Assembly: GCA_017503735.1 (NCBI GenBank)
Contig: JAFVSN010000031.1
Span: 1 to 64,000 of the forward strand
Source: Lachnospiraceae bacterium
Lineage (GTDB): Bacteria; Bacillota; Clostridia; Lachnospirales; Lachnospiraceae
Direction of reading: 5' to 3'
Length of the DNA: 64,000 nucleotides
This document shows, one piece after another, positions 7,267 to 16,794 of the stretch. The position numbers were made by a program, and so were the translations under genes. Below the pieces are notes generated by a model, which saw nothing but the letters and a program-made list of their open reading frames with translations, was not told the origin of the DNA and made no database searches. Within the stretch, counting starts at the first letter, position 1; every line of letters begins with the position of its first letter.

Positions 7267-9096
7267 CTAGTTCTTGCGCATAGCGGCCCTCTTACGCAAC
7301 GTCGGGTCCAGAATTTTCTTACGAATTCGGAGCGTCTTCGGAGTAATCTCCAAAAGCTCATCCGTATCAATAAATTCAATGGACTGCTCCAGACTTAAAA
7401 TCCGCGGCGGAGACAGACGCAGAGCATCGTCCGCGGAAGAAGAACGGGTATTGGTCAGCTGCTTTTTCTTGCAGACATTTACCTCGATGTCCTCTGTTTT
7501 TCCTGTCTGGCCGATGACCATGCCGGCGTAAACCTTTTCACCGGCACCCAGGAACAAAACGCCTCGTTCCTGTGCATTATAAAGACCGTAGGTAATGGCT
7601 TCTCCGGTTTCGAAAGCGATAAGGCTGCCTTGTTTGCGGTACTGGATATCGCCCTTGTACGGTGCATAGCCGTCGAATAACGTATTTAAAATACCGTTTC
7701 CTTTGGTGTCGGTCATAAATTCACCGCGATAGCCGATGAGACCTCTGGACGGGATGGAAAACTCAAGTCTGGTGTAGCCGCCGCTGGCGGTGGACATACC
7801 AAGCAGTTCCCCTTTACGGGAACTGAGTTTTTCGATTACGGTGCCGGAAAATTCCTCCGGTACGTCTATGATGGCACGCTCCATCGGCTCTGTTTTTCTG
7901 CCGTCTTCCTCTTTATAAAGCACCTCCGGCTTACTTACCGCAAATTCATAGCCTTCACGGCGCATGTTTTCGATTAATACGGAAAGGTGAAGCTCACCAC
8001 GACCGGACACCTTAAAGCTTTCGGTGGTGTCGGTCTCTTCCACACGAAGGCTGACATCGGTATTTAACTCGCGGAACAGTCTGTCACGCAAGTGACGGGA
8101 GGTTACGAACTTTCCTTCCTGACCGGCAAAAGGAGAATCGTTTACAATAAAATGCATGGCAAGAGTCGGCTCGGAAATTTTCTGGAACGGAATCGGATCC
8201 GGATGTTCCGGGGAGCAAAGGGTGTCACCGATGTGAATATCGGTAATGCCGGAAATTGCTACGATAGAACCCACACCGGCTTCATTAACTTCTATTTTCT
8301 TTAATCCGTCAAACTCATACAGCTTATTCACTTTTACTTTTCTGCACTTGTCCGGCTCATGGGCATTTACCACAACCACTTCCTGATTCACACGGATACT
8401 GCCGTTGTCTATTTTTCCCACGCCGATACGGCCTACATATTCGTTGTAGTCGATGGTGCTGATTAAAAGCTGGGTGCCTGCTTCCGGGTCACCTTCCGGT
8501 GCCGGAATGTATTCTAAAATTGTTTCAAACAGAGGCTGCATGCTCTCCGGCTTTTCGTCAAGTTCCAAAATGGCAACACCGGTCTTTGCGGAAGCGAAAA
8601 CAAACGGACAGTCAAGCTGTTCATCCGATGCGTCCAAATCAATCAGAAGTTCCAGAACCTCATCGATAACTTCCTTCGGACGTGCTTCCGGACGGTCGAT
8701 TTTATTGATACATACAATAACCGGAAGGTTCAGTTCCAATGCCTTTTTTAATACGAACTTGGTCTGTGGCATGGCACCTTCAAAGGCATCCACAACGAGA
8801 ATAACGCCGTTTACCATTTTAAGGACACGTTCTACCTCTCCGCCGAAATCCGCATGGCCCGGAGTATCAATAATGTTTATTTTGGTATCTTTGTAATAAA
8901 CTGCGGTATTTTTGGCTAAAATGGTAATACCGCGTTCCCGCTCGATATCACCGGAGTCCATAACGCGTTCCTGAACAGCCTGATTCTGACGGAATACGCC
9001 GCTTTGTTTTAACAATTCGTCAACCAGTGTGGTTTTTCCGTGGTCAACGTGTGCGATAATCGCAATGTTACGTATGTTTTCGTTCTTTATAATCAT
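7267..9096 (-). CDS. typA: Ribosome-associated GTPase TypA/BipA
   Basis: A 609-residue translational GTPase, the usual length for TypA. The start is ATG 9096 (MIIKNENIRNIAIIAHVDHG), seven bases behind AAAGGA; a longer frame to 9147 has no ribosome site. GTPase motifs are visible: G1 AHVDHGKTT, G2 around RERGITI, G3 DTPGHADF, G4 NKID. The GEFMTDTKGNG segment and KKKQLTNTRSSS near the C-terminus are TypA hallmarks. It binds the ribosome and affects assembly and stress or cold responses. It is a single-gene unit facing the MerR gene. Confidence 0.95.
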   Translation of the reverse strand: MIIKNENIRNIAIIAHVDHGKTTLVDELLKQSGVFRQNQAVQERVMDSGDIERERGITILAKNTAVYYKDTKINIIDTPGHADFGGEVERVLKMVNGVILVVDAFEGAMPQTKFVLKKALELNLPVIVCINKIDRPEARPKEVIDEVLELLIDLDASDEQLDCPFVFASAKTGVAILELDEKPESMQPLFETILEYIPAPEGDPEAGTQLLISTIDYNEYVGRIGVGKIDNGSIRVNQEVVVVNAHEPDKCRKVKVNKLYEFDGLKKIEVNEAGVGSIVAISGITDIHIGDTLCSPEHPDPIPFQKISEPTLAMHFIVNDSPFAGQEGKFVTSRHLRDRLFRELNTDVSLRVEETDTTESFKVSGRGELHLSVLIENMRREGYEFAVSKPEVLYKEEDGRKTEPMERAIIDVPEEFSGTVIEKLSSRKGELLGMSTASGGYTRLEFSIPSRGLIGYRGEFMTDTKGNGILNTLFDGYAPYKGDIQYRKQGSLIAFETGEAITYGLYNAQERGVLFLGAGEKVYAGMVIGQTGKTEDIEVNVCKKKQLTNTRSSSADDALRLSPPRILSLEQSIEFIDTDELLEITPKTLRIRKKILDPTLRKRAAMRKN

Positions 9097-9183
9097 ACCG
9101 AATCCTTTCCCGGTGAAACGGAATATCCCGTTTCCTGCACGAAACATCTTTTTTTGACTTGATTTTATGGCATTACTTTCCTA

Positions 9184-9211
9184 AGTATAGCATAATTTTT
9201 CCGTTTGGCAA
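9184..9211 (-). promoter_or_regulatory. Promoter of typA
   Basis: Read on the minus strand: TTGCCA (9211-9206), 16 bases, then TGC-TATACT (-10 at 9189-9184, extended). It lies about 90 bases upstream of the typA start. Confidence 0.6.
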
Positions 9212-9327
9212 GAAAAAAATGCGGCGGAAAAAAAGAAAGTGGGGGGAGAGAACCAAGAGCGGAACGGGACGCAAGGAACGTTGTCGAAAAAAGTCATTAA
9301 GAAATTATAAAGAAAATAGAAAGACTA

Positions 9328-9356
9328 TTGCAAGAATTGGGAAAATATGGTAAACT
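9328..9356 (+). promoter_or_regulatory. Promoter of the SSB-like gene
   Basis: TTGCAA (9328-9333), 17-base spacer, TAAACT (9351-9356). The rest of the 403-base gap between typA and this gene (9097-9499) holds the typA promoter and a purine-rich stretch in which I recognise nothing else. Confidence 0.5.
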
Positions 9357-9499
9357 GCACTCTGTAATTCGGATTTGTAAAAAAATCCCAATTTTTATAA
9401 CACCAAAGATTCTAAAAGGGGAAGGGGAGTCATAGATTTATTATAAGCGCAGAGTGAACTGCAAAGAAAAACAGGAGAAAAAGAAGGGAGTCATACGAA

Positions 9500-10129
9500 A
9501 TGACAGATAAGGTATTTGAAAACAACCAGGTGAGTATTGTAGGAGAAGTAATCAGTGAATTTGTGTACAGTCACGAGGTATTCGGAGAGAGCTTTTATAT
9601 GATAGAGCTGTCCGTAAACCGTTTAAGTGACTCCAATGACATAATCCCTGTTATGGTATCGGAACGTTTGCTTGATGTAACGCAAAGCTATGTGGGACAG
9701 TATGCACATATTCAGGGACAATTTCGTTCCTATAACCGCCACGAGGAAAGCAGAAACCGTTTGGTGCTTTCGGTCTTTGCAAGAGAGATTCGTTTGGAAG
9801 AGGAGCAGGACGAAAGCGTAAAACCGAATTATATCTTTCTTGATGGCTATGTTTGTAAGCCGCCGATTTATCGTAAAACGCCGCTTGGCAGGGAGATTGC
9901 GGATGTACTCTTGGCCGTGAATCGTCCTTATGGGAAATCGGACTATATCCCGTGTATCTGCTGGGGAAGAAATGCCCGGTTTGCGGACGGATTTCAGGTG
10001 GGCGGTCATGTACAGCTTTGGGGCAGAATCCAGAGCAGAGAGTATCAGAAGAAGCTGTCCGAGACGGAATTTGAAAAAAGAATCGCATATGAGGTATCGG
10101 TAAGTAAGCTGGAGTATTGTGAAGAATAA
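9500..10129 (+). CDS. Single-stranded-DNA-binding-like protein with two OB folds
   Basis: A 209-residue protein starting at ATG 9500 behind GAAGGGAG. Residues 8-100 (NNQVSIVGEVISEFVYSHEV ... GQYAHIQGQFRSY) and 105-205 (NYIFLDGYVCKPPIYRKTPL ... IPCICWGRNARFADGFQVG) each have the strand pattern of an SSB/PriB-type OB fold, and the second carries the typical CICWG..A. motif. It has no acidic PF tail, so it does not look like a replicative SSB; a normal ssb gene is at 51627. Similar paired-OB proteins occur in Clostridia, but their role is not known to me. It ends at a possible terminator (10148-10205). Confidence 0.7.
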   Translation: MTDKVFENNQVSIVGEVISEFVYSHEVFGESFYMIELSVNRLSDSNDIIPVMVSERLLDVTQSYVGQYAHIQGQFRSYNRHEESRNRLVLSVFAREIRLEEEQDESVKPNYIFLDGYVCKPPIYRKTPLGREIADVLLAVNRPYGKSDYIPCICWGRNARFADGFQVGGHVQLWGRIQSREYQKKLSETEFEKRIAYEVSVSKLEYCEE

Positions 10130-10147
10130 AAAGCGGAAATCATAATA

Positions 10148-10205
10148 TAATGATAAAAGAACGAGGGGCTTTTTCACGGAAAGGTGAAAAGGTCTCTTTC
10201 TTTGT
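10148..10205 (+). terminator. Terminator-like hairpin after the SSB-like gene
   Basis: An imperfect stem (AAAGAACGAGGGGCTTTTTCAC against GTGAAAAGGTCTCTTTCTTT, here split by a short loop) ending in a T-rich run. Confidence 0.55.
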
Positions 10206-10297
10206 TTGCACGGTTACGGTGTTACAACGCAGTAATAAAACGGTAATAAAGTAACAAGGTAAGTTCGGAGGAAAAGGGTTCATTTTGTCGAAAAGAC

Positions 10298-10326
10298 TTG
10301 TAAAACAATCAAAAAGATGGTATAGT
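10298..10326 (+). promoter_or_regulatory. Promoter of the opp operon
   Basis: TTGTAA (10298-10303), 17-base spacer, TATAGT (10321-10326). Transcription from here would give a leader of about 245 bases before oppB. Confidence 0.7.
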
Positions 10327-10332
10327 TTAAAG

Positions 10333-10578
10333 GAATGTGTGTAGGTGGGTCTTCGGTGAAAGACAGTGCGGGCTTTGTGCTTTCGCACATGCCACAATCT
10401 TCACTTTGTTACGGTCCGTCCAGTACCAACGTCCCCCGGACGTTGTGGACTCTCGTGACTTCGTCACTCGGTCGTGGGCGCGTTCGCATGACTGCGCATC
10501 TGCTTGTAAGCAAGCTTACGCGGATTGCTCGCATGCTCTCTTTGCCTGCACGCAAATATATAAAAGGAGTTGAGTAGT
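10333..10578 (+). other. Hairpin-rich leader of the opp operon
   Basis: This untranslated leader contains several short stems: GTCTT/AAGAC near 10348, TGTGC/GCACA around 10378-10390, AACGTCC (10428-10434) with GGACGTT (10438-10444), and the palindromes of the 101-bp element at 10452-10552. No match to a riboswitch class I know. Short open frames here are not supported by ribosome sites. Confidence 0.55.
10452..10552 (+). repeat. Dispersed 101-bp palindromic intergenic element, copy 1
   Basis: Bases 10452-10498 and 10525-10552 match the reverse complement of 24694-24794 with few changes. The middle 26 bases differ in sequence but keep a stem (GTAAGC 10506-10511, GCTTAC 10514-10519). A second stem is GTGAC-TTC-GTCAC near the left end. 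Both copies lie in leaders of operons, in opposite orientations. Confidence 0.85.
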
Positions 10579-11505
10579 TTGGATTCAAAATTGGCATTCT
10601 ATATTGTAAAGCGTGTATTACTCGCGGCTTTTACGGTATTTCTTGTCATCACGATTACGTTTTTTGTTATGAAGGCGATTCCGGGAGGCCCTTTCCTCAG
10701 TGAGAAATCTCCGAGTCCTGAGGTTATGGCACAGTTGGAGGCTAAGTACGGCCTGGACAAGCCTATTTTTGAACAGTATACCACGTATTTGAAGGATGTT
10801 CTTCATTTTGATTTCGGACCGTCCATTAAAAATCGCGGACGTAATGTTACCGATTTGATTTTGGAAGGTTTTCAGACCAGCGGTAAGCTTGGTATTATTG
10901 CCGCTATGCTTGCCATTGCATGCGGTTTGACGCTGGGTGCACTTGCTGCGGTATTTCATGATAAAGTATTGGACAAAGTGATTATGGTGCTTTCTACGGG
11001 AAGTGTGGCTATGCCGTCCTTTGTTATCGCAACCATACTTTTGCTGGCGTTTTGCGTAAAGATACCGATATTCCCGTCCAACGGTTCTACTGCAGGAGGA
11101 CTGGTGTTGCCGGTAATTGCATTGAGCTTATATCCGATGGCGTATATTACCCGTCTGACCCGTTCCAGTATGCTGGACGTTCTCGGGCAGGATTATATCC
11201 GTACCGCCAGAGCAAAGGGTGTGTCTCCGGCGAAGGTGATTTTTAAGCATTCCTTAAAGAATGCGGTGACTCCGGTTATCACCTATGTAGGTCCGATGAT
11301 TGCTTACATTTTAACCGGTAGTTTGGTGGTGGAGCAGATTTTCGTAGTACCGGGTATTGGTAAGTTCTTCTTCTCCAGCATTATTAACCGTGACTATCCG
11401 ATGGTAATGGGTACCACCATTTTCCTTGCGACTATCATGGTTATTATGACGTTGATTTCCGATATTTGCTATAAAATTTTCGACCCACGTGTCGATTTGT
11501 CTTAA
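10579..11505 (+). CDS. oppB: Oligopeptide ABC transporter permease OppB
   Basis: A 308-residue inner-membrane permease. I take TTG 10579 as the start, nine bases after AAAGGAG; another in-frame TTG at 10570 touches the ribosome site. An N-terminal helix (FYIVKRVLLAAFTVFLVI) is followed by the OppB region FFVMKAIPGGPF and, late in the protein, the ABC permease EAA motif region (DYIRTARAKGVSPAKVIFKHSLKNA, here cited in parts). It heads a five-gene importer in the order B-C-D-F-A, with the binding protein last. Confidence 0.93.
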   Translation: MDSKLAFYIVKRVLLAAFTVFLVITITFFVMKAIPGGPFLSEKSPSPEVMAQLEAKYGLDKPIFEQYTTYLKDVLHFDFGPSIKNRGRNVTDLILEGFQTSGKLGIIAAMLAIACGLTLGALAAVFHDKVLDKVIMVLSTGSVAMPSFVIATILLLAFCVKIPIFPSNGSTAGGLVLPVIALSLYPMAYITRLTRSSMLDVLGQDYIRTARAKGVSPAKVIFKHSLKNAVTPVITYVGPMIAYILTGSLVVEQIFVVPGIGKFFFSSIINRDYPMVMGTTIFLATIMVIMTLISDICYKIFDPRVDLS

Positions 11506-11519
11506 GGGAGGGCTTGAAA

Positions 11520-12602
11520 GTGAAAAAGAGTGTAAACGAAATGCCGAAGAAAAATCCCTTAAGCTTACAGCTGAACTTGCAGAGCTTCGAACCGGCAACG
11601 GACGAAGAGAAGTTTATGCAGCAGCGTATGCGTGAGAGTACCACCTTTTTTAAAGACGGTATGAGACGCTTAAAGAAGAATAAGATTGCAATGACTTGTC
11701 TTATCATTGTTCTTGCGGTTGTATTTATCGCAGCATTTGTTCCGCTTTTTTATCCGTACAGCTACGAGGATCAGCTCGGTGTTGTTGCGGGACAGAAGAC
11801 GGATGCTTCGTATAATAACTTAAAACCGTTTGAGTACGGTGAGACAGAGTTGGAACGTATCGAAAACGGAGAATTTATTTTCCCGCATATTTTCGGTACG
11901 GATGCGCATGGTCGTGACTACGCAATCCGCGTTATTTACGGAACCCGTATTTCTTTGTTGGTAGGTTTCTTTGCAAGTATTATCGTGTTGATTATCGGCG
12001 CGGTTTACGGTTCCATTTCCGGTTATTACGGCGGAAAAGTGGACCTGGTTATGATGCGTATTGTAGATATTATATACTCGCTTCCTGATTTGCTTATGAT
12101 TATCTTGTTTGCCACGGTATTAAAGCAAACGTTGGAGCCTGCCCTTGAAGGGACGGCACTGGCAAAGCTGGGTACGGGTATGATCAGTATCTTTATTGTG
12201 TTTGCATTGCTTTACTGGGTAGGGATGGCACGTTTGATTCGCGGTCAGATTCTTACGATTAAGCAGCAGGATTATGTATTAAACGCACGCTCCATCGGTG
12301 CAAAGGGAAGTCATATTATTCGCCGTCATATGTTACCGAACTGTATCAGTGTTATCATTATTTCCACGGCATTACAGATTCCGTCGGCGATTTTTACCGA
12401 GAGTTATTTATCTTTCTTAGGTTTAGGTGTTTCCATGCCGATGCCGAGTTTGGGATCTTTGGCGTCCGAAGCATTGAGCGGTGTATATTCTTATTCTTAC
12501 CGTTTGATTATTCCGGCGGTAATGATTTGTTTGATTGTTCTTTCGTTAAATCTGTTGGGTGACGGTCTTCGTGATGCGTTTGACCCGAAGTTAAAGAAGT
12601 AA
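11520..12602 (+). CDS. oppC: Oligopeptide ABC transporter permease OppC
   Basis: A 360-residue permease. GTG 11520 is the likely start, seven bases after AGGGAGGG; a TTG at 11514 is too close to it. The long N-terminal cytoplasmic stretch is followed by a first helix (about 55-75), the FGTDAHGRDYAIRVIYGTR segment typical of OppC/DppC, and the EAA loop DYVLNARSIGAKGSHIIRRH. It pairs with OppB to form the channel. The gap to oppB is 14 bases. Confidence 0.93.
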   Translation: MKKSVNEMPKKNPLSLQLNLQSFEPATDEEKFMQQRMRESTTFFKDGMRRLKKNKIAMTCLIIVLAVVFIAAFVPLFYPYSYEDQLGVVAGQKTDASYNNLKPFEYGETELERIENGEFIFPHIFGTDAHGRDYAIRVIYGTRISLLVGFFASIIVLIIGAVYGSISGYYGGKVDLVMMRIVDIIYSLPDLLMIILFATVLKQTLEPALEGTALAKLGTGMISIFIVFALLYWVGMARLIRGQILTIKQQDYVLNARSIGAKGSHIIRRHMLPNCISVIIISTALQIPSAIFTESYLSFLGLGVSMPMPSLGSLASEALSGVYSYSYRLIIPAVMICLIVLSLNLLGDGLRDAFDPKLKK

Positions 12603-12615
12603 GGAGGAGGAAACT

Positions 12616-13632
12616 ATGAAACTGTTACAAGTAACCGATTTACACACCTCCTTTTTCACTCCGGCCGGGGAAGTAAAGGCAGTAAACGGACTTTCCTTTT
12701 CTCTTGACGAGGGAAAGGTACTGGGTATCGTAGGGGAGTCCGGTTCCGGTAAGAGCGTAACGGCATATTCCGTTTTGCAGATTCTGGCAAGCTCCGGTAA
12801 GATTGTTTCCGGCAGCATTCAGTATAGAGGACAGGAGCTGGTAGGAGCTTCCAAGGAAGAATTGGGAAAGATTCGCGGTAATAAAATCAGTATCATTTTC
12901 CAGGACCCGATGACCAGCCTTAACCCGGTATTTACCATCGGCAATCAGCTGATGGAAGCAATTATGCTTCATACGGACCGAAATAAGGAGCAGGCAAAAG
13001 AACGTGCCATTGAGATGCTTCGTCTGGTAGGCGTAAATGAGCCGGAGAAGCGTATCAAGCAGTATCCGCATGAGTTTTCCGGCGGTATGCGTCAGCGTGT
13101 AATGATTGCAATGGCACTGGCTTGTGAACCGGACATTCTGATTGCGGATGAACCGACCACCGCACTGGACGTTACGATTCAGGCGCAGATTCTTGACCTG
13201 ATTAAGGATTTGCAGAAGCAGCTGGGTATGTCCGTAATTCTCATTACCCACGACCTTGGTGTTGTGGCAGAGATGTGTGACGAAGTTATTGTTATGTATG
13301 CGGGAGAAGTGTGTGAACGCGGTACCGCAGATGAGATTTTCTATAACCCGAAGCATGAGTATACGAAGGGCCTGATGCGTTCCATCCCGACGGTAAGCGA
13401 CGATGACCGTCGTTTGGAACCGATCGGCGGCACACCGGTAGATTTGCTTAACATGCCGGACGGTTGTCCGTTTGCTCCGCGTTGCGACAGGGCAATGAAG
13501 GTTTGTCTTTCCCATAAGGCAAAGGAAATCGGTATTAACGAGAATCATGCCGCAAGCTGTTGGTTCAATTTTAAGGATGCCATCGCAGAAGGCAGAATGA
13601 CTGAAAAAGAAGTGGAGGAGATGTACAGATGA
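12616..13632 (+). CDS. oppD: Oligopeptide ABC transporter ATP-binding protein OppD
   Basis: A 338-residue ABC ATPase with Walker A GESGSGKS, signature FSGGMRQR, Walker [12 protein letters not shown] and the C-terminal oligopeptide-transport extension with a Cys cluster ([16 protein letters not shown]) that binds an iron-sulfur cluster in some relatives. ATG 12616 follows AAGGAGGAGG. Its stop overlaps the oppF start by four bases (ATGA), indicating translational coupling. Confidence 0.94.
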   Translation: MKLLQVTDLHTSFFTPAGEVKAVNGLSFSLDEGKVLGIVGESGSGKSVTAYSVLQILASSGKIVSGSIQYRGQELVGASKEELGKIRGNKISIIFQDPMTSLNPVFTIGNQLMEAIMLHTDRNKEQAKERAIEMLRLVGVNEPEKRIKQYPHEFSGGMRQRVMIAMALACEPDILIADEPTTALDVTIQAQILDLIKDLQKQLGMSVILITHDLGVVAEMCDEVIVMYAGEVCERGTADEIFYNPKHEYTKGLMRSIPTVSDDDRRLEPIGGTPVDLLNMPDGCPFAPRCDRAMKVCLSHKAKEIGINENHAASCWFNFKDAIAEGRMTEKEVEEMYR

Positions 13633-14597
13633 GTGAATCCAAAAATCTTCTCGAGGTAAAGAACCTCAAGCAACACTTTGATATTCCCAACGGCTTTATG
13701 AAATCTTTAAAGTTAAAGGCCGTGGACGATGTAACATTTGAAATTAAAGAAGGTGAGACCCTCGGTTTGGTAGGGGAGTCCGGCTGTGGTAAGACTACCG
13801 TAGGTCGTACTATTTTGCAGTTGTATAAGCCGACGGCCGGTGAGGTTTGGTTTGACGGGAACCTGATTCAGAGCAAGAAGTCCATTCAGGAGTTCCGTAA
13901 GCAGGCACAGATGGTGTTCCAGGACCCGTATTCTTCTTTGGACCCGCGTATGACCGTCAGCGATATTATCGGGGAACCGTTAGATGTGCATAAGATGTAC
14001 GGAAGCAAGAAGGAAAGAGAAGAAAAGATTCGTCACCTGATGGGTCTGGTAGGTCTTTCCAGCGAGCATGCCACCCGTTATGCCCACGAGTTTTCCGGCG
14101 GACAGCGTCAGAGAATCGGTATTGCAAGAGCTTTGGCGGTTGAACCGAAGTTTATCGTTTGTGACGAACCTGTATCCGCACTGGATGTTTCCATTCAGGC
14201 GCAGGTTGTAAATATGTTTGAAGATTTGCAGGAACAGCTTGGTCTGACCTATCTGTTCATTGCCCATGACCTTTTGGTAGTAAAGCATATTTCTACCAGA
14301 ATCGCTGTGATGTATCTCGGAAAGATGATTGAAATCGGACCTTCCAATGAGTTGTATCATCACCCGATTCATCCGTATACCCAGTCTCTTTTATCTGCGG
14401 TTCCGATTCCGGATCCGAAGATTGCAAGAGCAAATGAGCGCATTCACCTTTCCGGTGATGTGCCGAGTCCGCTTCACATGCCGAGCGGATGCCCGTTCCG
14501 TACCCGTTGCCCGCGTGCAACCGAAAAGTGTGCGGAGGTCATGCCGGAGCTTAAGGAAATGAGTCCGGGCCATAAGGTGGCATGTCATAACGTGTAA
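13629..14597 (+). CDS. oppF: Oligopeptide ABC transporter ATP-binding protein OppF
   Basis: A 322-residue ABC ATPase, the second of the pair. Walker A is GESGCGKT, signature FSGGQRQR, Walker [13 protein letters not shown]; the C-terminal extension carries [16 protein letters not shown]. The start overlaps the oppD stop. OppD and OppF form the ATPase heterodimer that drives peptide import. Confidence 0.94.
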   Translation: MSESKNLLEVKNLKQHFDIPNGFMKSLKLKAVDDVTFEIKEGETLGLVGESGCGKTTVGRTILQLYKPTAGEVWFDGNLIQSKKSIQEFRKQAQMVFQDPYSSLDPRMTVSDIIGEPLDVHKMYGSKKEREEKIRHLMGLVGLSSEHATRYAHEFSGGQRQRIGIARALAVEPKFIVCDEPVSALDVSIQAQVVNMFEDLQEQLGLTYLFIAHDLLVVKHISTRIAVMYLGKMIEIGPSNELYHHPIHPYTQSLLSAVPIPDPKIARANERIHLSGDVPSPLHMPSGCPFRTRCPRATEKCAEVMPELKEMSPGHKVACHNV

Positions 14598-14653
14598 GAC
14601 ACAACAGAGAAGGTTGTAAAGCGGTGCAGGGAGTGTTGGGGCTTCATGTAAGA

Positions 14654-14677
14654 TTATAGCTGCATAAGCAGTTATAA
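14654..14677 (+). other. Hairpin between oppF and oppA
   Basis: TTATAGCTGC (14654-14663) and GCAGTTATAA (14668-14677) form a 10-bp stem with a four-base loop and no T-tract. Such stems ahead of a binding-protein gene can stabilise the downstream message and raise its level over the membrane parts. Confidence 0.55.
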
Positions 14678-14710
14678 TAGATGCTTTATAGTTTTAAGGA
14701 GGAAAATATT

Positions 14711-16453
14711 ATGAAGATGAGAAAACTTCTGAGTGTATCACTTGCATTTGCAATGATACTCGGCTGCATGGCATTTGCAGGATGCGGCAAGAAGGATGCA
14801 GGCATGACATTAAATGTCGGCGCGTATCCGGATACGGTTGACCCGGCTCTCAACTCCGCGGTTGACGGTGCAACCTACATTGTTCACGTATTCTCCGGTC
14901 TTGTTGGATTCCAGCAGGATGCAAGCGGTAAGTTAGTTCTTACTCCGGAGTGTGCTACCGAGCTTCCGGCTCCGGTAAAGATGGACGATGGTAAGACTTC
15001 TTACACCTTTAAGCTTCGTGATGACTTAAAGTGGAGCGACGGTACCCCGCTTACTGCAAACGATTTCGTTTATGCTTGGAACAGAGCAGCAGATCCGGCT
15101 ACCGCAGCAGACTATGGTTACATGTTTGAGGTAATCGACGGTTATACTGAGTTGATGGAAGGAAAGGGTAAGTTAAACGTAACTGCTTCTGCAGACGGCA
15201 AGGAACTTACGGTAGTTCTTCCGGTTGATGTTCCGTATTTCCATGAGCTTTGTGCATTCCCGGCTTACATGCCGGTTCGTCAGGACATCGTGGAAGCAAA
15301 CGGTGATGCTTGGGCTACCAAGCCGGAAACCTACATCGGTAACGGTGCTTACAAGGTAACCGAGTTTAGCCAGACCCAGATGGTTCTTGAGAAGAACAAG
15401 CATTTCTACAATGCGGATAAGGTTGTAACCGATAAGCTTGTATTTGCGTTCAACTCTGACGATGCATCTCTTTTGACGAACTTCCAGAACGGTTCTTATC
15501 TCTTCATCGACTCTGTTCCGAACGATGAGATTAAGTCCCTTCAGGAGGGTGAGTACAAGGATCAGTTCTATGTAACCGGTCAGCTTGGTACTTACTATGT
15601 ATCTTTCAATGTAAACGACAGTGCTTTAGATAGCTTTACCGAAGTAGAAAAGGCTAAGATTCGTCAGGCTCTCGGTCTTATGATTGACCGTAACTACATC
15701 TGTGAAGAAATCGGCCAGGCTGGTCAGGTTCCGGCTGCAGGTTTCGTAGCAATGGGTCTTACCGAGCCGGATGGCAAGGAGTTCATCGAAAAGAACGGCC
15801 CGAATCGCGACGGTGCAGGTTACTACAGTGTTGCAGATGCGGATTACACCGCAAACTGTGATGCAGCTGTAGCTCTTTTAAAGGAAGTTGCAGCTTCTTC
15901 CAAGAAGTTTACCGTAGACGGTAACAAGGTAACCGGTTTCCCGACCCTTACCTACATTACCAACGACGGTTCCGGTCATGAGGCAATTGCTGCTTACCTT
16001 CAGCAGGTTTGGGGCAACTACGGCTTCGATATTAAGGTAGAGGTTCAGGAATGGGCAACCTTCCTCAATACCCGTAAGGAAGGTAACTACTCTATCGCTC
16101 GTAACGGTTGGTTAGGTGACTACAATGACCCGATTTCCTTCCTTGACATGTGGGTTTCCGGTTCCGGTAACAATGACTGTCAGTTCGGTAAGGGTGAGCA
16201 TGCTTCCTACAACGGTTATGACGGAAAGACCTGGGCTGAAAGCTACGATGCAATTATCGCAGAGGTTAAGTCTTCCAGCGATGCTAACAAGCGTTTCGAG
16301 CTCATGCATAATGCAGAGGATATCCTTATGGAGTCCGGTGCAATCTGCCCGATTTACTACTACACCGATATCTTTATGTGCAGTGATAAGATCGACGGCT
16401 TCTTTGCAAGCCCGCTTGGATTCAAGTACTTCATGTACTCTTCCGTAAAGTAA
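14711..16453 (+). CDS. oppA: Oligopeptide-binding lipoprotein OppA
   Basis: A 580-residue extracellular lipoprotein starting at ATG 14711, eight bases behind AAGGAGG. The signal peptide ends in a lipobox (MAFAGC, lipidated Cys near residue 25). The SBP_bac_5 fold is visible: NVGAYPDTVDPAL, LKWSDGTPLTANDFVYAWNR near residue 110, IGNGAYKVTEF, and IARNGWLGDYNDPISFLDM. It captures peptides for the OppBCDF complex. Codon use is more uniform than in the neighbours, as expected for an abundant protein. It is followed by a strong terminator. Confidence 0.94.
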   Translation: MKMRKLLSVSLAFAMILGCMAFAGCGKKDAGMTLNVGAYPDTVDPALNSAVDGATYIVHVFSGLVGFQQDASGKLVLTPECATELPAPVKMDDGKTSYTFKLRDDLKWSDGTPLTANDFVYAWNRAADPATAADYGYMFEVIDGYTELMEGKGKLNVTASADGKELTVVLPVDVPYFHELCAFPAYMPVRQDIVEANGDAWATKPETYIGNGAYKVTEFSQTQMVLEKNKHFYNADKVVTDKLVFAFNSDDASLLTNFQNGSYLFIDSVPNDEIKSLQEGEYKDQFYVTGQLGTYYVSFNVNDSALDSFTEVEKAKIRQALGLMIDRNYICEEIGQAGQVPAAGFVAMGLTEPDGKEFIEKNGPNRDGAGYYSVADADYTANCDAAVALLKEVAASSKKFTVDGNKVTGFPTLTYITNDGSGHEAIAAYLQQVWGNYGFDIKVEVQEWATFLNTRKEGNYSIARNGWLGDYNDPISFLDMWVSGSGNNDCQFGKGEHASYNGYDGKTWAESYDAIIAEVKSSSDANKRFELMHNAEDILMESGAICPIYYYTDIFMCSDKIDGFFASPLGFKYFMYSSVK

Positions 16454-16473
16454 TTGGTTAATACTTGATTTTT

Positions 16474-16503
16474 GAGAGAGTCGCCATGCGGCTCTCTCTT
16501 TTT
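16474..16503 (+). terminator. Terminator of the opp operon
   Basis: GAGAGAGTCGC pairs with GCGGCTCTCTC across a CAT loop, followed by TTTTTCTTT. The right side of this stem and the T-tract also form the outer end of the foldback at 16494-16794. Confidence 0.85.
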
Positions 16504-16794
16504 CTTTGCTTCAAAATACGACTATGAGTCAAGCATACAGAAAGATATATTCTCTCACACGTTACGGATATAAGTCTTTCTAATTACTCCGATGGTGTGA
16601 AAGAAAGGAGACGCAACCGACTCCAACGCGACATCCGTGTCGCGCGTCGTCTCGTTTTAACTTCGTGTTAAAACGTTGCTGATAGGTTTACGGAGTAATA
16701 AGAAAGTCTAATATCCTGCACAATGATTCGAGCATATATCTTTCTGTGTGCTTGACTCTGAGAAGAAAATGTGTTGAAGCAAAGAAAAAGAGAG
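16494..16794. repeat. 301-bp foldback element of unknown nature
   Basis: Three blocks of the left arm pair with three blocks of the right arm in mirror order: 16494-16514 with 16774-16794 (21 of 21), 16526-16550 with 16734-16758 (24 of 25), and 16566-16591 with 16691-16716 (23 of 26). The centre holds two perfect small stems, CGCGACA/TGTCGCG (16627-16644) and GTTTTAAC/GTTAAAAC (16654-16674), inside GAGACG/CGTCTC. No coding frame of note is present. It fills most of the 474-base gap between oppA and the epimerase gene. Confidence 0.85.

Noticed and set aside
9159-9353. 64-codon frame upstream of the SSB-like gene
   Set aside because: Lys/Arg-rich translation of a purine-rich gap that overlaps two promoters; no ribosome site.
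10335-10577. Two open frames of about 80 codons in the opp leader
   Set aside because: They cover palindromic repeat DNA, have no ribosome site and show no protein-like pattern.
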